In this document: one piece after another, positions 1-34,207 of the stretch
How the letters are laid out: every line of letters starts with the position of its first letter
Position numbering within the stretch: position 1 is the stretch's first letter
Assembly (NCBI GenBank): GCA_964017045.1
Contig: OZ024794.1
Location: forward strand, 21,687,316 to 21,751,315
Source: Omphiscola glabra
Taxonomy: Eukaryota; Mollusca; Gastropoda; Lymnaeidae
DNA length: 64,000 nt
Direction of reading: 5' to 3'
Position numbers and translations under genes: made by a program
Notes under the pieces: model-generated
The model's input: only the letters and a program-made list of their open reading frames with translations
The model's database searches: none
What the model was told of the DNA's origin: nothing

Positions 1-1135
1 ATTTTCACAAGTTTCTTTGTATTTATTTCCTAAATCCTTTTGTTTGTTCTATTGTCACAAATTTTCACAAGTTTCTTTGTATTTATTTCCTAAATCCTTT
101 TGTTTGTTCTATTGTCACAAATTTTTACAAGTTTGTTTGTATTTATTTCCTAAATTCTTTTGTTTGTTCTATTGTCACAAATTTTTACAAGTTTCTTTGT
201 GTTTATTTCTTAAATCCTTTTGTTTGTTCTATTGTCACAAATTTTTACAAGTTTGTTTGTATTTATTTCCTAAATCCTTTTGTTTGTTCTATTGTCACAA
301 ATTTTTACAAGTTTCTTTGTGTTTATTTCCTAAATCCTTTTGTTTGTTCTATTGTCACAAATTTTTACAAGTTTGTTTGTATTTATTTCCTAAATCCTTT
401 TGTTTGTTCTATTGTCACAAATTTTTACAAGTTTGTTTGTATTTATTTCCTAAATCCTTTTGTTTGTTCTATTGTCACAAATTTTTACAAGTTTGTTTGT
501 ATTTATTTCCTAAATCCTTTTGTTTGTTCTATTGTCACAAATTTTTACAAGTTTGTTTGTATTTATTTCCTAAATCCTTTTGTTTGTTCTATTGTCACAA
601 ATTTTCACAAGTTTGTTTGTATTTATTTCCTAAATCCTTTTGTTTGTTCTATTGTCACAAATTTTTACAAGTTTCTTTGTGTTTATTTCTTAAATCCTTT
701 TGTTTGTTCTATTGTCACAAATTTTTACAAGTTTGTTTGTATTTATTTCCTAAATCCTTTTGTTTGTTCTATTGTCACAAATTTTTACAAGTTTCTTTGT
801 GTTTATTTCTTAAATCCTTTTGTTTGTTCTATTGTCACAAATTTTTACAAGTTTGTTTGTATTTATTTCCTAAATCCTTTTGTTTGTTCTATTGTCACAA
901 ATTTTTACAAGTTTCTTTGTGTTTATTTCCTAAATCCTTTTGTTTGTTCTATTGTCACAAATTTTACAAGTTTGTTTGTATTTATTTCCTAAATCCTTTT
1001 GTTTGTTCTATTGTCACAAATTTTACAAGTTTGTTTGTATTTATTTCCTAAATCCTTTTGTTTGTTCTATTGTCACAAATTTTACAAGTTTGTTTGTATT
1101 TATTTCCTAAATCCTTTTGTTTGTTCTATTGTCAC
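1..1135. repeat. Tandem array, 60-bp unit, about 19 copies
   Basis: A 60-bp unit ending in 'attgtcacaaat' repeats head to tail from the window edge to about 1135. Variation is low: g/c at 'tttgtttg/tttctttg', and single-base deletions in the last three copies at about 965-1085. The array lies in, or just beyond, an intron of the minus-strand DLEC1 gene. Because 60 is a multiple of 3, one frame stays open on the plus strand with a 20-residue repeat. No ATG starts it and no domain is visible, so I treat the open frame as a by-product of the period. The left end is cut by the window. Confidence 0.95.
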
Positions 1136-1358
1136 AATAGAAAAATTCAAATGTTCTGCTGCTTTCAATTTTCACTTGAAAACGCATTAGGCCTATCCTC
1201 CTCTTTTTTTAATATGGCACATTCCAAGCATGAAAACCAAAGAAACTCAGTAGTACTATGCAGTCTAAAAATTCTGCGTTCTTAACATCAATTAGGCAAT
1301 GAAAATTGTCTATACAGAATCCCTTAGACCTTTAGAGTGAATAAAATGAATGACTTAC

Positions 1359-22742
<21,384 letters not shown>

Positions 22743-22993
22743 CTGTTAAAACATGCAATATGATTATATTATCATCATTTAAAATCAAATTAAACATTTG
22801 ATTAACTTTTATTATAATTATCTGTTTTTCTACATTTTTAACAATATTTTTTACTAATTATTTTTATTAAATTAATGTCCTCTGAACCATGTCTTTTTGT
22901 GCAATTCTAATGGAACAAAAATCTTTTTACAGAATCACAAAAAATCTTTAAAATAATAATTTTTTTAAATGTAGCCAAAATGGAAAATATGAA

Positions 22994-23190
22994 TGCTGGG
23001 TGGCCAAGCGGTCTAAACCGACTCAACTGGTGGTCTGGAGTTCAATCCCCACCAAAGCCACATCCAAAGCACACCAGGTGGATGGGACTTTTATTGGAAA
23101 CTCATTTAAGTTTCTAAGAGAAGGTAAACACAGAATTCAAACCAGGAACCTAAATGATCGTGGGCCCTCAAATACGGAAAAAAATATATA
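22994..23190 (+). mobile_element. tRNA-derived SINE
   Basis: The head 'tgggtggccaagcggtc' resembles a polymerase III A box and 'ggagttcaatcc' a B box, spaced as in a tRNA. A non-tRNA body follows ('gaattcaaaccaggaac') with an AT-rich tail near 23180. It has no tRNA 3' acceptor stem, so it is a SINE and not a tRNA gene. It lies just upstream of the first recognised DLEC1 exon. Confidence 0.65.
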
Positions 23191-23499
23191 TAAGGTTATG
23201 TTAAACAATAATTGGATTTCCTTCATTACTTCAATTTTCACTAGTGAATCCCTATGCATATACTCTATACTAATCTATGTCAATACTCAATATGTCTATG
23301 ACTATGAGTCTATGATGTGATAAAATATGAAATCTTAAATTTATTTTCTTGCTTATGACAGTATTAATACCAATGAATGAATGTTGATTTGTTTTTAGAA
23401 ATAACAAAAATGCCTTCTGAAAACTTAATTATATTTATATTGCAACTTGTAAAGAAAGATCAAATTTTAATGTTATCAAATGTTATGGTGGTGGCCATT

Positions 23500-24120
23500 T
23501 ATTTATACTTCCGGTGTACAGCTGTAGCTAAGATAATTTTTTGTTCAACGTTACAGTATCCGGAAGAAAAAAATAAAATTTTAAGTATTATTTTTTATTT
23601 AAAAAAACATGACGCTCATTGACTGTATTAATACTTCAAATCTTAAAAAAAGAAAGATACCTATAATTTATAAAATCTTTAAAGAATGTATTTATTAAAT
23701 GCTCGTCCTTTTTCGGAAGTGCTGTCAATAATGAAAAAAGTAAATATAGAATTAAAAAATATAACCGGATTTTCTTAGTCTCATAATAACTTATAAGTTA
23801 TTAGTATTAGCAGGCCTACCTATTTCATTCGCGAGTAACAGGCCGAATACGAAAACTAATACAGTGTCGAGGTCGTAGTAATAGAGGATTTTTGCATTTA
23901 ACTTTGGACAATGATTGACCATTGTTAATAACAATTTTTTGAGAACAGTGAACGTGATGGAAAAGCATAACTTGCAACTGCAAAGGCATCGGCATAGATA
24001 CAGATAGGCATAACATAACCTTCTTTTACGTTGATTTTAATACCAATACCGGGTAACTGAACTGACACTGAGTGAATCGTTCATAAAATTTATAAATAAT
24101 ACCATTGTCATCAAAATTTA
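23500..24120. promoter_or_regulatory. Candidate divergent promoter region, DLEC1 / F-box gene
   Basis: The start regions of the minus-strand DLEC1 gene and the plus-strand F-box gene face each other across about 22.8-25.1 kb. Three GGAAG-core (ETS-like) sites occur: 'acttccgg' at 23507, 'ccggaag' at 23560 and 'cggaagtg' at about 23714. I see no TATA box I can defend and cannot place either transcription start. Confidence 0.3.
23820..23926 (-). other. DLEC1: Candidate first coding exon of DLEC1
   Basis: On the minus strand an ATG at about 23924 opens a frame that reaches a GT donor ('ataggtaggc') with the exon ending at 23820. Its phase (one leftover base) matches the phase-1 start of exon 22495-22742. 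The predicted leader starts 'MVNHCPKLNAK' and is hydrophobic, which is unlike the human N-terminus. A phase match alone happens by chance one time in three, so this is a guess. The real transcript may use a non-coding first exon and an ATG in the next exon. Confidence 0.25.
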
Positions 24121-25137
24121 TTTGTAGTTTTTTCTGATCTGATTTGACTTTATGTAACTGTAAGTTATTATTAATTTAGTAGGCAGGGGCTCATTTTAAT
24201 GCCAAGGCAAGAGACTCATCAATAGAGGTTTTCATCAAGCAGCGAAGGCGAATGGTCAATAATTAATTGTATACACTGACACTATGGCCAATGGTCACTC
24301 AGTGTGGCCTAATTTGACAAAAAATACCCTCAGACTCAATGATTCATAATTATTATTATTATATTAACAAGGCGTGCTCATCCCTCAAAGTGTCAACTAA
24401 AGTATTTGTTTTGCTGTACAAGTGTACAATGAATGTGCCATTGCATTTTGATTTATTATTATAACTAATTTGGAAAGGACATTGACATATTAGCTCCTCT
24501 GTTTTGACCAATGGTATCCCAAAGTTTGTGTGACTCATAAAAATTATTGCACTCCTCAGAACGGTAGTCCCAAATTAACAATACAATTAGAATACTTTTC
24601 ATTAGAAAGATTACGGCTACCAGCCTAATAGCCGCCGATAATTGGGGACTTAAATGTATTCATTTTTTTTAAGATCGCGATCTTCATCAGGCCCTTCATC
24701 ATCATAATCTCCTGAAATAAATATTTAAAAAAAAGATAGAAAAATGCAAGAGAGAAACAAAAGTTATCTCTGTTGAATTGCTATTTTATATTAGACGGTG
24801 TTCAGTAAACCACACTTACCAAAACATACAGTACAGTTCTGATGACGAAAAATTTTATGAGGTTGTGGTTTTGTCACATGATTTTCCACTTTTGGTTAAA
24901 GCCAGAAAATAAATGAGATGATAACTATCAGAGTTAGTGGGTTAACAATGCATTGTTGCACTACAGGGAACTGATATATTATATAGGAACACCCATGATT
25001 TTTTAAAATAGAATTTATGAATTATTATCATAATTTTATTTGGGTATAATTACCTTAAAACCCATTTAATTATTTATTTTTTTTTAAGTAATTTAACTTA
25101 CATTTTGTTTCTTCATTTTTTCTTTTAATACAGCATC

Positions 25138-27231
25138 ATGGATAAAATGCCAGATGAAGTCCTTTTACATATTTTTTCAAAACTTTCTTTTCCTGATTTG
25201 ATTTCTGGAGCTCGTCTGACTTGCTGGCGTTGGAATCGCCTGTCAAGGGATTCTTCTCTCTGGACTAATCTGGATCTATGCTTGGTCAAATTTTCACAAG
25301 ACACATGTAAATTTCGTACTGGTGTTAGAAGTCTCTTGTGTGATATTCAAGACAGCTTGGAACGATTAACCTTTAGTAACTTGCCAGTAGATGGAGGCAC
25401 CTATGAACTGTTTGGATCTGCATGGAAACATAAAAATAAAGCCAAATTTAAAAAATTAAAGTCACTTGATTATTCATATAGTGATGTTTCCTCACGTAAT
25501 CTTCGTGTGGCACTCACAACACATCCAGACATAGAAGAACTATATCTGGCTTATACAAAAATTCCTTTTTCTCAAGTTGTGAAGGAAGCAATCCATCTAC
25601 CAAACCTGAAGAAGCTGGTCTATCATGATTCGAAATCACGGGATCATATTTCAGATTTGTTAATAAATAAATTAAATGTCTTAAAGGTACCTAAACATTG
25701 TCAGCTGCTTGAAGTTGTTGAATTACACACAATATTGGCTGATTTAGATGGTGAAGTCATTCAGCAGTTTGTCAAATATTGTACTAAATTAAAAAGATTA
25801 TCTTTTAATTGGTCAACCAATTTAACAGCTGATGCATTCACTTGCATAAATACATCCATGCATCACATTACAGACCTTGGACTGTTAGAAAGACAAGAGA
25901 CAGGTCCTTTCCTGAACTTTGTTCTTCCATCTTTTCCTTGTCTCACCCAACTAACAGTCAGCGGTCAAAACATCCATCTTGAAGATTGCATTGCCATTGG
26001 GGAATGCTGCCCAAAGTTACAAGAACTTGTCTTTGAAATGAAATGTACAATGCACTCTTGCAGTTGTAGTGTAGATTCCCATTTGTATTTGTATAGAGAT
26101 AATTCATTGTGTGGACTAGAGCTTCATAAAATTATTGAAAAATGTAAAGATTTGCGAAAACTGCATGCTCCATTTTCAAATATTGATGACGACAGTGTGA
26201 TATTCCTTGCTGAAGAATGTCTTTTCCTTGAAGATGTCAATTTTACTCACTGCCATCGGCTTACTAAAGATTCTGTGTTTGCATTTTCTAAACATTCCTT
26301 GTGTTTAAAAAAAATCAATTATCAAGATACTTTAATTGATCATAGATACCTACTTGGACTTGTCAGGAAATGTCATAAGCTGGAAGAACTAATATTTGAC
26401 TGTAATTTGAATCAAAGCTCGTCTGCAGCTGATGACACTACCCAACCTAACAATGCTTTAGAAGCGGAAGTAAAAGAGACACTTGATATTCAAGTAGAAC
26501 TTAACCAAAGTGATGATATTCCGTTTATAGATATGACAGAAAGTGCTGATGAGTTTGAGCTGCAGCATGATTTATTGAAGCGCCTGTCGGACAAAGATTT
26601 CGGAAATTCTAGTCACAATGATAGTGGCATTGGAGATAATTCATACTTGTTATTTCATGAATCTGTTCAACATTCTCCAGTCAAGTGGAGACACTGCCAC
26701 CTTAAAAAGCTTTCTTTAAAATACTCAAGAGCAATGGGACAATATCTGCAAGACATTATTTGTGAATGCCCTGATCTAACATATGTCTCACTTGATGGGG
26801 CAGTGGGTCTCTCTGACAAACTTATTATGACCTTGGCAAAGTCATGTCCTAATTTACGAAATCTGAGTGTTTCCTCCTGTGCGTTAACACCTAAAGGTCA
26901 ATCCAACAATGGTTTTGGAGATCAGGGCTTATTAGCTTTAACTGAGTACTCTCACAACCTTGAGGTTTTGAGCTTTTTATATAACAAAAAAATCACACCT
27001 GTTGGGCTCACAGCACTGTTCCACTCACTTGATACAACCCTGAGATCACTCACATCTGTAAGTCTGTGTGTGGGCAATGGATATGCTTGTAACATATCTG
27101 TTGTAGCTCTACATGGACTTAAATACCTGTCGGAGCACTCAAAACAACAACTCAAAGATGGTGCCTGTACCACTAGAGGCATCAGTTTCATGGTGCTTCA
27201 TTTGGATTTCCTGAAAAGAAAATGTCTTTAA
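25138..27231 (+). CDS. F-box / leucine-rich-repeat protein, 697 aa
   Basis: Probable substrate receptor of an SCF (SKP1-cullin-F-box) ubiquitin ligase. Residues 3-47 form the F-box ('MPDEVLLHIFSKLSF', 'LTCWRWNRL', 'SLWTNLDL'). Leucine-rich repeats with 'CPKLQELVF', 'CKDLRKLHAP' and 'CHKLEELIFDC' spacing run from about 110 to 415. An acidic, Ser-rich insert follows (about 420-515, with 'DSGIGDNS'), then more repeats ('CPDLTYVSLDG', 'CPNLRNLSVSSC') to about 680. A 3' splice site ('aatacag') ends at 25133, four bases before the ATG, so there is a 5' UTR intron while the 2.1-kb CDS has none, unlike its neighbours. I cannot match it to a named FBXL orthologue. Candidate poly(A) signals are at 29168-29173 and 29223-29228; nearer ones may exist. 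Confidence 0.85.
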   Translation: MDKMPDEVLLHIFSKLSFPDLISGARLTCWRWNRLSRDSSLWTNLDLCLVKFSQDTCKFRTGVRSLLCDIQDSLERLTFSNLPVDGGTYELFGSAWKHKNKAKFKKLKSLDYSYSDVSSRNLRVALTTHPDIEELYLAYTKIPFSQVVKEAIHLPNLKKLVYHDSKSRDHISDLLINKLNVLKVPKHCQLLEVVELHTILADLDGEVIQQFVKYCTKLKRLSFNWSTNLTADAFTCINTSMHHITDLGLLERQETGPFLNFVLPSFPCLTQLTVSGQNIHLEDCIAIGECCPKLQELVFEMKCTMHSCSCSVDSHLYLYRDNSLCGLELHKIIEKCKDLRKLHAPFSNIDDDSVIFLAEECLFLEDVNFTHCHRLTKDSVFAFSKHSLCLKKINYQDTLIDHRYLLGLVRKCHKLEELIFDCNLNQSSSAADDTTQPNNALEAEVKETLDIQVELNQSDDIPFIDMTESADEFELQHDLLKRLSDKDFGNSSHNDSGIGDNSYLLFHESVQHSPVKWRHCHLKKLSLKYSRAMGQYLQDIICECPDLTYVSLDGAVGLSDKLIMTLAKSCPNLRNLSVSSCALTPKGQSNNGFGDQGLLALTEYSHNLEVLSFLYNKKITPVGLTALFHSLDTTLRSLTSVSLCVGNGYACNISVVALHGLKYLSEHSKQQLKDGACTTRGISFMVLHLDFLKRKCL

Positions 27232-30200
27232 GGAAATATTTTATTTTTTGTTAACTACGGCATCATTGCCGCCCATGAAAGTTTCAACACATAAATCAAT
27301 GTTTGAATCAAGTTAATTTTAGTGTGTGATATAAATTTTGTTAGAATGTAGATGACTTTAAAAAAAATCATTTTGACATAATTCCTGTTAGGTCGGACCT
27401 GGGTAGTTGCTGCACAGATTAAGAGCTCCAGTTACCTGGGTCCAGGGATGGGGGTGAGTGTTAGGGGAAAAAATGAAAAGGTGATTAAAAAACAGCCCCA
27501 TTGCTTCCGATAACCATTAGCCCAAACTGTAGGATTGTGGGGGAAGCGGTGGTAGCAGGAAATTTTGGCAGTTAGACTCGGACTCAACAATGGCAAGCGA
27601 CCAGGGTTATAAAATACTGCAGCAGTTAAATTCTATCTTTTAGTTTATGCCTAGGAAGTGACTTTGTCGTAAAGTCACTTTAACCAGATGAGTTTAAACA
27701 CACTAGAAAGTAGAAAATAATTTTATATTTCTTAAAATGCATTTCTGTAGCAAAGAAAGTGTGTACAGAAAATATTTTCAAAATTTAAAAAAAAAAAAAA
27801 ATCATTTGCTTTTCTTCTAAATCTAATTCAAATACTTTGGCTTCATAGAGTGCCTTACAAACCTCCTGCTCAGACTTTCTTTGCGTAATGCATTTTAAGA
27901 AATTTAAAGTTATTTTATACTTTTTAATGTGCTTTAAAGTCTTTTTTTTAATATATATATATTTTTTTTTTTTGTTAGCTCGGGTAGTCCATGTGCTGGT
28001 ATTTTACATGATTATTCAAAAAAAAGAATGCTTAAATTTACTTTGTAATTTACTGTAATATGAGAACCACTAAAGCTTCCATTTTCTTTTTAGGAGTATG
28101 GGCATAGGTGAATCTGCCTTCATATGTCTCGGTTAAATTACTTCTAAAATTCTTTAATGTTTGCATATGACAAAAGTATTTAAATGTTTATTGCCTATGT
28201 ACTTTTAAAGATTTGTTGGGGGCCACATTATTTATTTTTACTCAGTAAAAAAGTAGTTTTTCATTTTCAACCATTTGGTTTTAAAATATTGCTGCACCTT
28301 AACCGTATATTGTTTCAAAATTTCAATAACGTTATAGATATTTGCATGGAAAGTTATCTTTAATAATTATGTAGTTGTTTTTTTTATTGTTACTGGAAAA
28401 GTAAATTATAACTTTTTTTATTTGAAATCCATAAAAATTGTGTGACAATGATGTTAAAAATCTATATCTACATCAATTTAAAAATAGTTAATTTACTTCT
28501 TACTACCAAAAAAAAAAAAATAAGTAAAAGCATCACTTTTCAAATTTATAAAGCATTCCAGTGCATTCCAGTTCTTTGCATTTAAAAAAAAATAATTTGT
28601 AAATATAAATGCTATGTATTTGTTTTAACTTTCCTAATTACCTGTTGTCTTGTTGATAACTGCTCTGCAAAATTCGGGCAGATTAGACTTTCCATATTTT
28701 TTTAAATTAAAGATTTGCAATGCTGGACTGTACAGATTTGCTTTTGAATCCACTATTTAAAAAATAAGAACATTCCATGATTTATTACTTAAAAAAAAAA
28801 TTATTAAAATAGAGCATACTGGTAGTTAAGACCTATTGTTTCAATTGAAATGAATTATTATTTTTTAACTTTTATATTACTTCATGATCACGGGTGTGTC
28901 ATTTTTGTTAAGTAACATGAACGATTTCTAATGTTAAAAAGTCTGTTATTTTTACTTGAAAGTAATATGCTTTACTTAGAATTGTAATAGGAACAAAGCT
29001 GGAGTTTATATAGTTAAACAAGTTTATATACTGGTACCGGTACTAAAATTAGAGTTCAGTTGCAATCACTTTTTCCTAGTACCAGTACCCTGTATTTTTA
29101 ATTGAATCTTTACCCTTCGGAAGGATAACTGGTTAGTTGATACCATGTATTTGAAAACATTTTGTGTAATAAATCTACAGCACCAATTATTTAATTTTTT
29201 TATTTTCTTGAATTTGGTTTTCAATAAAATTCATAATCTAATATTACTTTAGTTGTATATTATTTGTAAGTTTTCATTATATGATTATTATTTTTTTTTA
29301 AATTTAATTTGTATTAGCTTTTGATAGGTGCTAAAAGAAAATAATTATACTCTTAAGATCATTCTAGTTTCACAAAATTATCAACCAGTAAATGTAATTG
29401 AAACACTAAAAGTATGAAGTTGGCACACAGATAACATGATTTTAGCTGTACCATATTAGTAATTGGCTACATAAACTATATTAATATTACAGGCATATTT
29501 AATAATCCCTTTAAATCACAATTTTTTTCAGTTACAAGAACAATAGACATACTTGCTTTCATACATTGATCTTACAATTTGTGACAAATAAACACTTAAG
29601 TCCAATTGCTATTATCTGTGATAAAATGTATTGGAGGATTTTCAGTAGTTACAAATGAATCTTATTTCATGCATATCTAATAAACACATTCCTTTTCACT
29701 TGCATAGTCAAATTATGTGAGATTCAAACTCTACATTTCTTGTATCCTCCAATGTACTTTAAAATCTCATCATTTGCTAATTAATGTCATGCAAAATTAA
29801 GCTTCAAGGTGTCTACTAATTATAATATACAATCAATTCCACTGCAATGCAAATACTATACAACAAATTAATTTTTATGTTTGGAGGATATCATCCCTGA
29901 ACTCTCTAAATCAGCAAGTCTTTTTTTTCAATTTAATGTTAATTTATTAAGATCTAGGCCTTCCCAGTGTCTAGTAAAATTTATTCTTAAAATTGCTTTA
30001 GTGGAAAGTACATTTTCTGTCTCATGATGTAAATACATGTTTTAAAAATTCATTTTAAAGTTACCGGGTTTCAATTGTTTCCTGTTTGACTTATCCATTA
30101 AAATTACAGCGAAGATATATCCGGTTAAATGCCAAAATTAGATAAACCAATTCCAAAAATAAATTGTATGTTGGAAAAAGAGTTTTACAGATTGTACAAT

Positions 30201-32946
30201 TTTAAAAAGTACAGCATTAGAAGAATGTTTATCCATTACAGTTAATTTGCACTCAATGAGTGAATCTCAGACAAGTAAAAATAAACATTTCCAATAATGA
30301 AATTGAGCGGCATTTATTGTTTAAGATTTACAAAGAAGTCTTACAACAGTCTTTGACTTTCACAGTAAAAAAAGTAAAGCAAGTTAAAACTCAAAACAAA
30401 ATTAATTCATTACAGTACCTAATCCCCACAATTAATTTTTTAATTGCTTACCCTGTCATATTCAAGCACAAATTAAGATTTAAAGGCTATCAAATAGTTA
30501 AAGAAGAGTGTTTGTTTTTGACATCTTAATATTTCAAACTTAACTTTACTATCAAACACAATGCCTTAAAGACACCTCTGGCCACCAAGAATCAGCATTG
30601 TTTTTTGCTGTGGCGAAAAACTCTGCATTAACTAACGGTTTAAAAATCAACATTTTTGTTGATCTGCACATTTACCATTGTACAGGCTACAATTTATATA
30701 AAATGAGCTCAATGCTACCACACATTTTCTGGTTTCACAAATTTTCTAGGTTTGCATGTAACAAATATTTGTCTTTACAGAATACATCAGCAAATTAAAA
30801 AGTATTCAAAATCCAACTATCCTTTCTTCGCTGCAGGCAGTTAAAACTTAAATCTGATAGGATACACTTTGATAATTGTTGATTAAACCATTTCTATTTA
30901 TTATTCACCAAACAGTAGAATTGATATCAACAATATGGAATGTTAAAATTATTTCCTTAGTATTCATTTAGCGAAATCTAGCCAAATTCTGTATCCCCTG
31001 CTACCATGACGGGCCTTCTGCAGGGTCAGGTTTCTTTTCAAAAGGTATCTGTCATTAGCTCTGTTCCAAGTTTCATTAGGTCCTCCTGGTATACAAGAAC
31101 TTTCAAAACTTGTCATTATATACTGGAGCTATTCATTTTAAAGCATTTTTTTTTTATTTGTTTCTCCTCTTTAATTACAAATGCACATATGTGACCGTAG
31201 CAGATTAAATAATTTTTATGAGTGAAGAAGAAATTGATGATGAAGAGCTTGGAAATACATGTATGCACATTGTTTTATACAAACAGAACTAAAGTATAGC
31301 ATTGATTTTCCCCAAGCTAATATTCTAACAGCCCCAGTCTATTAATAATATTACCTTAAGCAATGTGCATGGCATTTGTGTCCATGTATATATGAAGAGC
31401 TTATTTTCAAAACGCGGTATCCACCATTTTTAAAAAAATGAAAAAACCTAACCATTTTGTAGAGCAAACCATGTTCGTTTAGGACATGGTAAATTCTATA
31501 TACTTAACACATTATATTCCTATTTCATTCGTGTCTAAAAATGATTTAATCCTCTAAACGCTTTATTAATTTTTTGTAAAAAGTTGAATAATCTCAAAAC
31601 CCCAAAAATGGATATACAGCATTTTGAAAACCAGCTCTTCATATGGAAAACTATTTATACCCCTGTTATACAATGCAGGTAAAATCTATTGTGACCTTAC
31701 ATTTTATTTTGAACACACCAATCTTTTTTTGGAAAATACTTTTTTGGAAAATTACTGATCTTTGCCTTCAAATCAGCATGATTAACACACTGTGCAATAA
31801 TGCAAATGTTTGCATATTTTGGGGGGGTCAAAATTTTTTTGAAAAAGGGCTTTGTATGGTATATTTATAAACAGGGAAGGGGGCAACTGAGCTAAATAAA
31901 ATATTAAAAGTTAAAGTGGGCCAAAATCAAATATTTCTTTTTAAAAAGGGTAAGAAAAACTCCAAGTAAAGACCATACTGGTATAATTAAAGGTAAAGAA
32001 TATTTTGTTCTCTTAGTTCTTTAGTGCTACATTTTCTATCCAAAATACCCCCAGTCCCAATTAGTCTGAAAAATCGATGCTCTACTAGATAACAATGGAT
32101 GGGGAAAATTTAATAAAAAGAGGTATTATTGTTATTCAATATTTTTTTCTACCACAAAACAATCTTGAAAAGTTTGGCTACAACAAGATTCATAGAAATG
32201 TATGCATCAAATTTGAATCGTAGTAAAGACTTAAAAATGAAAGGCATGCTTATAAAATATGTTCTCCTAGAGTGTATAAACACTTTCTGCATTATATAAA
32301 TATGACTGCTCCTTTTGGGGTTCAAAAGTACTGTATAGGTTTTTAAATCAATAGGCAATACTTTCGTCATATACTTTTTATATACATTTTTTCAAACAAA
32401 ATAATTGCTCATTACTGATAAATTAACAATTAACAAAAACATATTAAATTTATAATACATTGCTCTCAATCACTACCAGGGTATTTTTATAAGTCTGTTC
32501 CATCTATTTTTAAGCATATAATGTAAAAAAATTCTTTACAGATTAAGAAAGATATACATTTTGTTATACATGACATACAAAATAACTGATGCTAAAATAA
32601 TATTCTTAAAAGGCCATGGGAGAAATAGGAAGTATATATTTCCCTTGTGAAAAATGTATTCATGAGAGAATCCAATTTAATATGCAAATATACACAAACA
32701 ACATAAAATAAATATTGATTTTTAAACATATTCTAACATGGTCACCGCTGATCCTGCAGAAGTATTATAGCCAGACTTAAATTTGTCTTATTTTCTCTTA
32801 AAATCGTTTTCTTCATAATTCTAAATAGACCAGTTTTGTTTAAAAGTAGTAGGTATAAGTAATGTGTTATCATTTACTCATCTTTTCTCATGGGATAAGT
32901 TTAAAAGCAAACATTTACAGAGATTATGTACTATTTACTTGTGTAA
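27232..32946. other. Convergent intergenic region and 3' UTRs
   Basis: The F-box gene (plus) and the NSD gene (minus) converge here. The sequence is AT-rich with many A/T runs and no coding exon I can recognise; short open frames such as 30260-30529 lack any domain. AATAAA signals on the plus strand at 29168 and 29223 could end the F-box transcript. NSD 3' UTR presumably covers the right part. I see no tandem array or transposon end. Confidence 0.5.
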
Positions 32947-34207
32947 TCATGGGATGTCAATGACAAGATCAGATATACTATCATTGTCATCACTGTCATT
33001 GTTAACCACAGCAGACTGAGGATTCTCTGAAGCAACATTTGCAATACTGGGATTCTTAGATTTTGAGACTTTAGTTTGACTTAGCCTTGCTCTGTATCTT
33101 GCTTTTGTGCGGGTTACATTGCCCTTTGTTTGTTTAGATATTTCAGCTACCGGTACTGGTGGTGTTGCTGTTGGTCTGATAGGTGAGGGCCCCGGTGATG
33201 AAATGGTGTTCAACCCCACAGGCTTAGCATTAAACAGCTGTTTGTTAGCTTCCATATTGAGTTCCTGAGTTGTGTTTATGTTTTTTTCCCCAACCATCTC
33301 ATTGACTTTGTGCTTCATATTAAATTCACTCTTCACTTCTAAATTACAATCAGCACTATTCTTCTCCGTTAATTGCTCAGTGCATGCAACATTCTTACTG
33401 TTTTCCAAACTATTTTCAATTTTGGGTTTCTCATTGTTTGATAATTCCAACCCATCACTTTCACTTGAATTTGAATCTACCTCTGATTTTGTTCCATTTC
33501 TGCCAATGACATTTGCATTCTCCAATGGTTGAGATGTATTTTCTAATAATTCTGTGTGATCACTGCATATATCCAAACCCTCTGCTTTGTATATATTTCC
33601 TTGAATGTGCGCAGAGCAATAGGAATTCGGACATTCAGTGCATTTGCTGATAGCTAGTTTGCCACATTCATCACAATGATGCCAAGGACACTGCCATTTT
33701 CCTAGATTAGTAGGAGGAAACACAACTGACAATTTATATATGTTTGGGATGTATATTTTTGTACTTTCTCAAAGTAAACTTGATAAAGAGTGGAAAATAT
33801 TATTTATATGAAATGTTTTACATATTATAAGATCCAAATTATTTGAAGTTGGTTTTTTTTTTAATTAACAGGATTGCTGGTTTAAGTATTTTTTCCTCCT
33901 ATGAAATAAAAATGTAAACTATACTCTAAAGCTTACAAATTTTACTCTACAAGGGTTTTAGAAAAAAATTAATAGATATAGAAAGGAATATTATTTAAAA
34001 GCTTTTACCTGATGGTGGTTTGGTAAGTTTAAGACACTGAAGATGGTATACTTTAGGGCAGTTGCCTTTATCACACATCACAAGCTCACCACCCTCGCCA
34101 CAACGAAAGCAATCATCTTCGTGTTCCTTTCGAGGATCTAGTTTTTTCTTTCTACGTTTCTTTTTAGGTTCTTTTGCCTTTTTTTCATTAGCTGCGGCAG
34201 CAGCAGT
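32947..34207 (-). CDS. NSD: NSD C-terminal exons: PHD5-C5HCH and tail
   Basis: 34009-34207: basic stretch '[18 protein letters not shown]', then PHD5 '[19 protein letters not shown]'. 32947-33701 continues '[15 protein letters not shown]' and 'CPNSYCSAH' (C5HCH), followed by a Ser/Asn-rich tail ending '[11 protein letters not shown]' and TGA at 32947-32949. Confidence 0.94.

Noticed and set aside
17..1051. Long plus-strand frame with a 20-residue repeat
   Set aside because: It follows from a 60-bp tandem period with no stop; there is no ATG start, no domain, and it is antisense to a well-supported gene.
22994..23065. tRNA-Leu/Ser-like gene
   Set aside because: A and B boxes are present but there is no matching acceptor stem, and a SINE body follows.
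30260..30529. 89-residue plus-strand frame between the convergent genes
   Set aside because: Low-complexity AT-rich codons, no domain and no splice context; chance frame.
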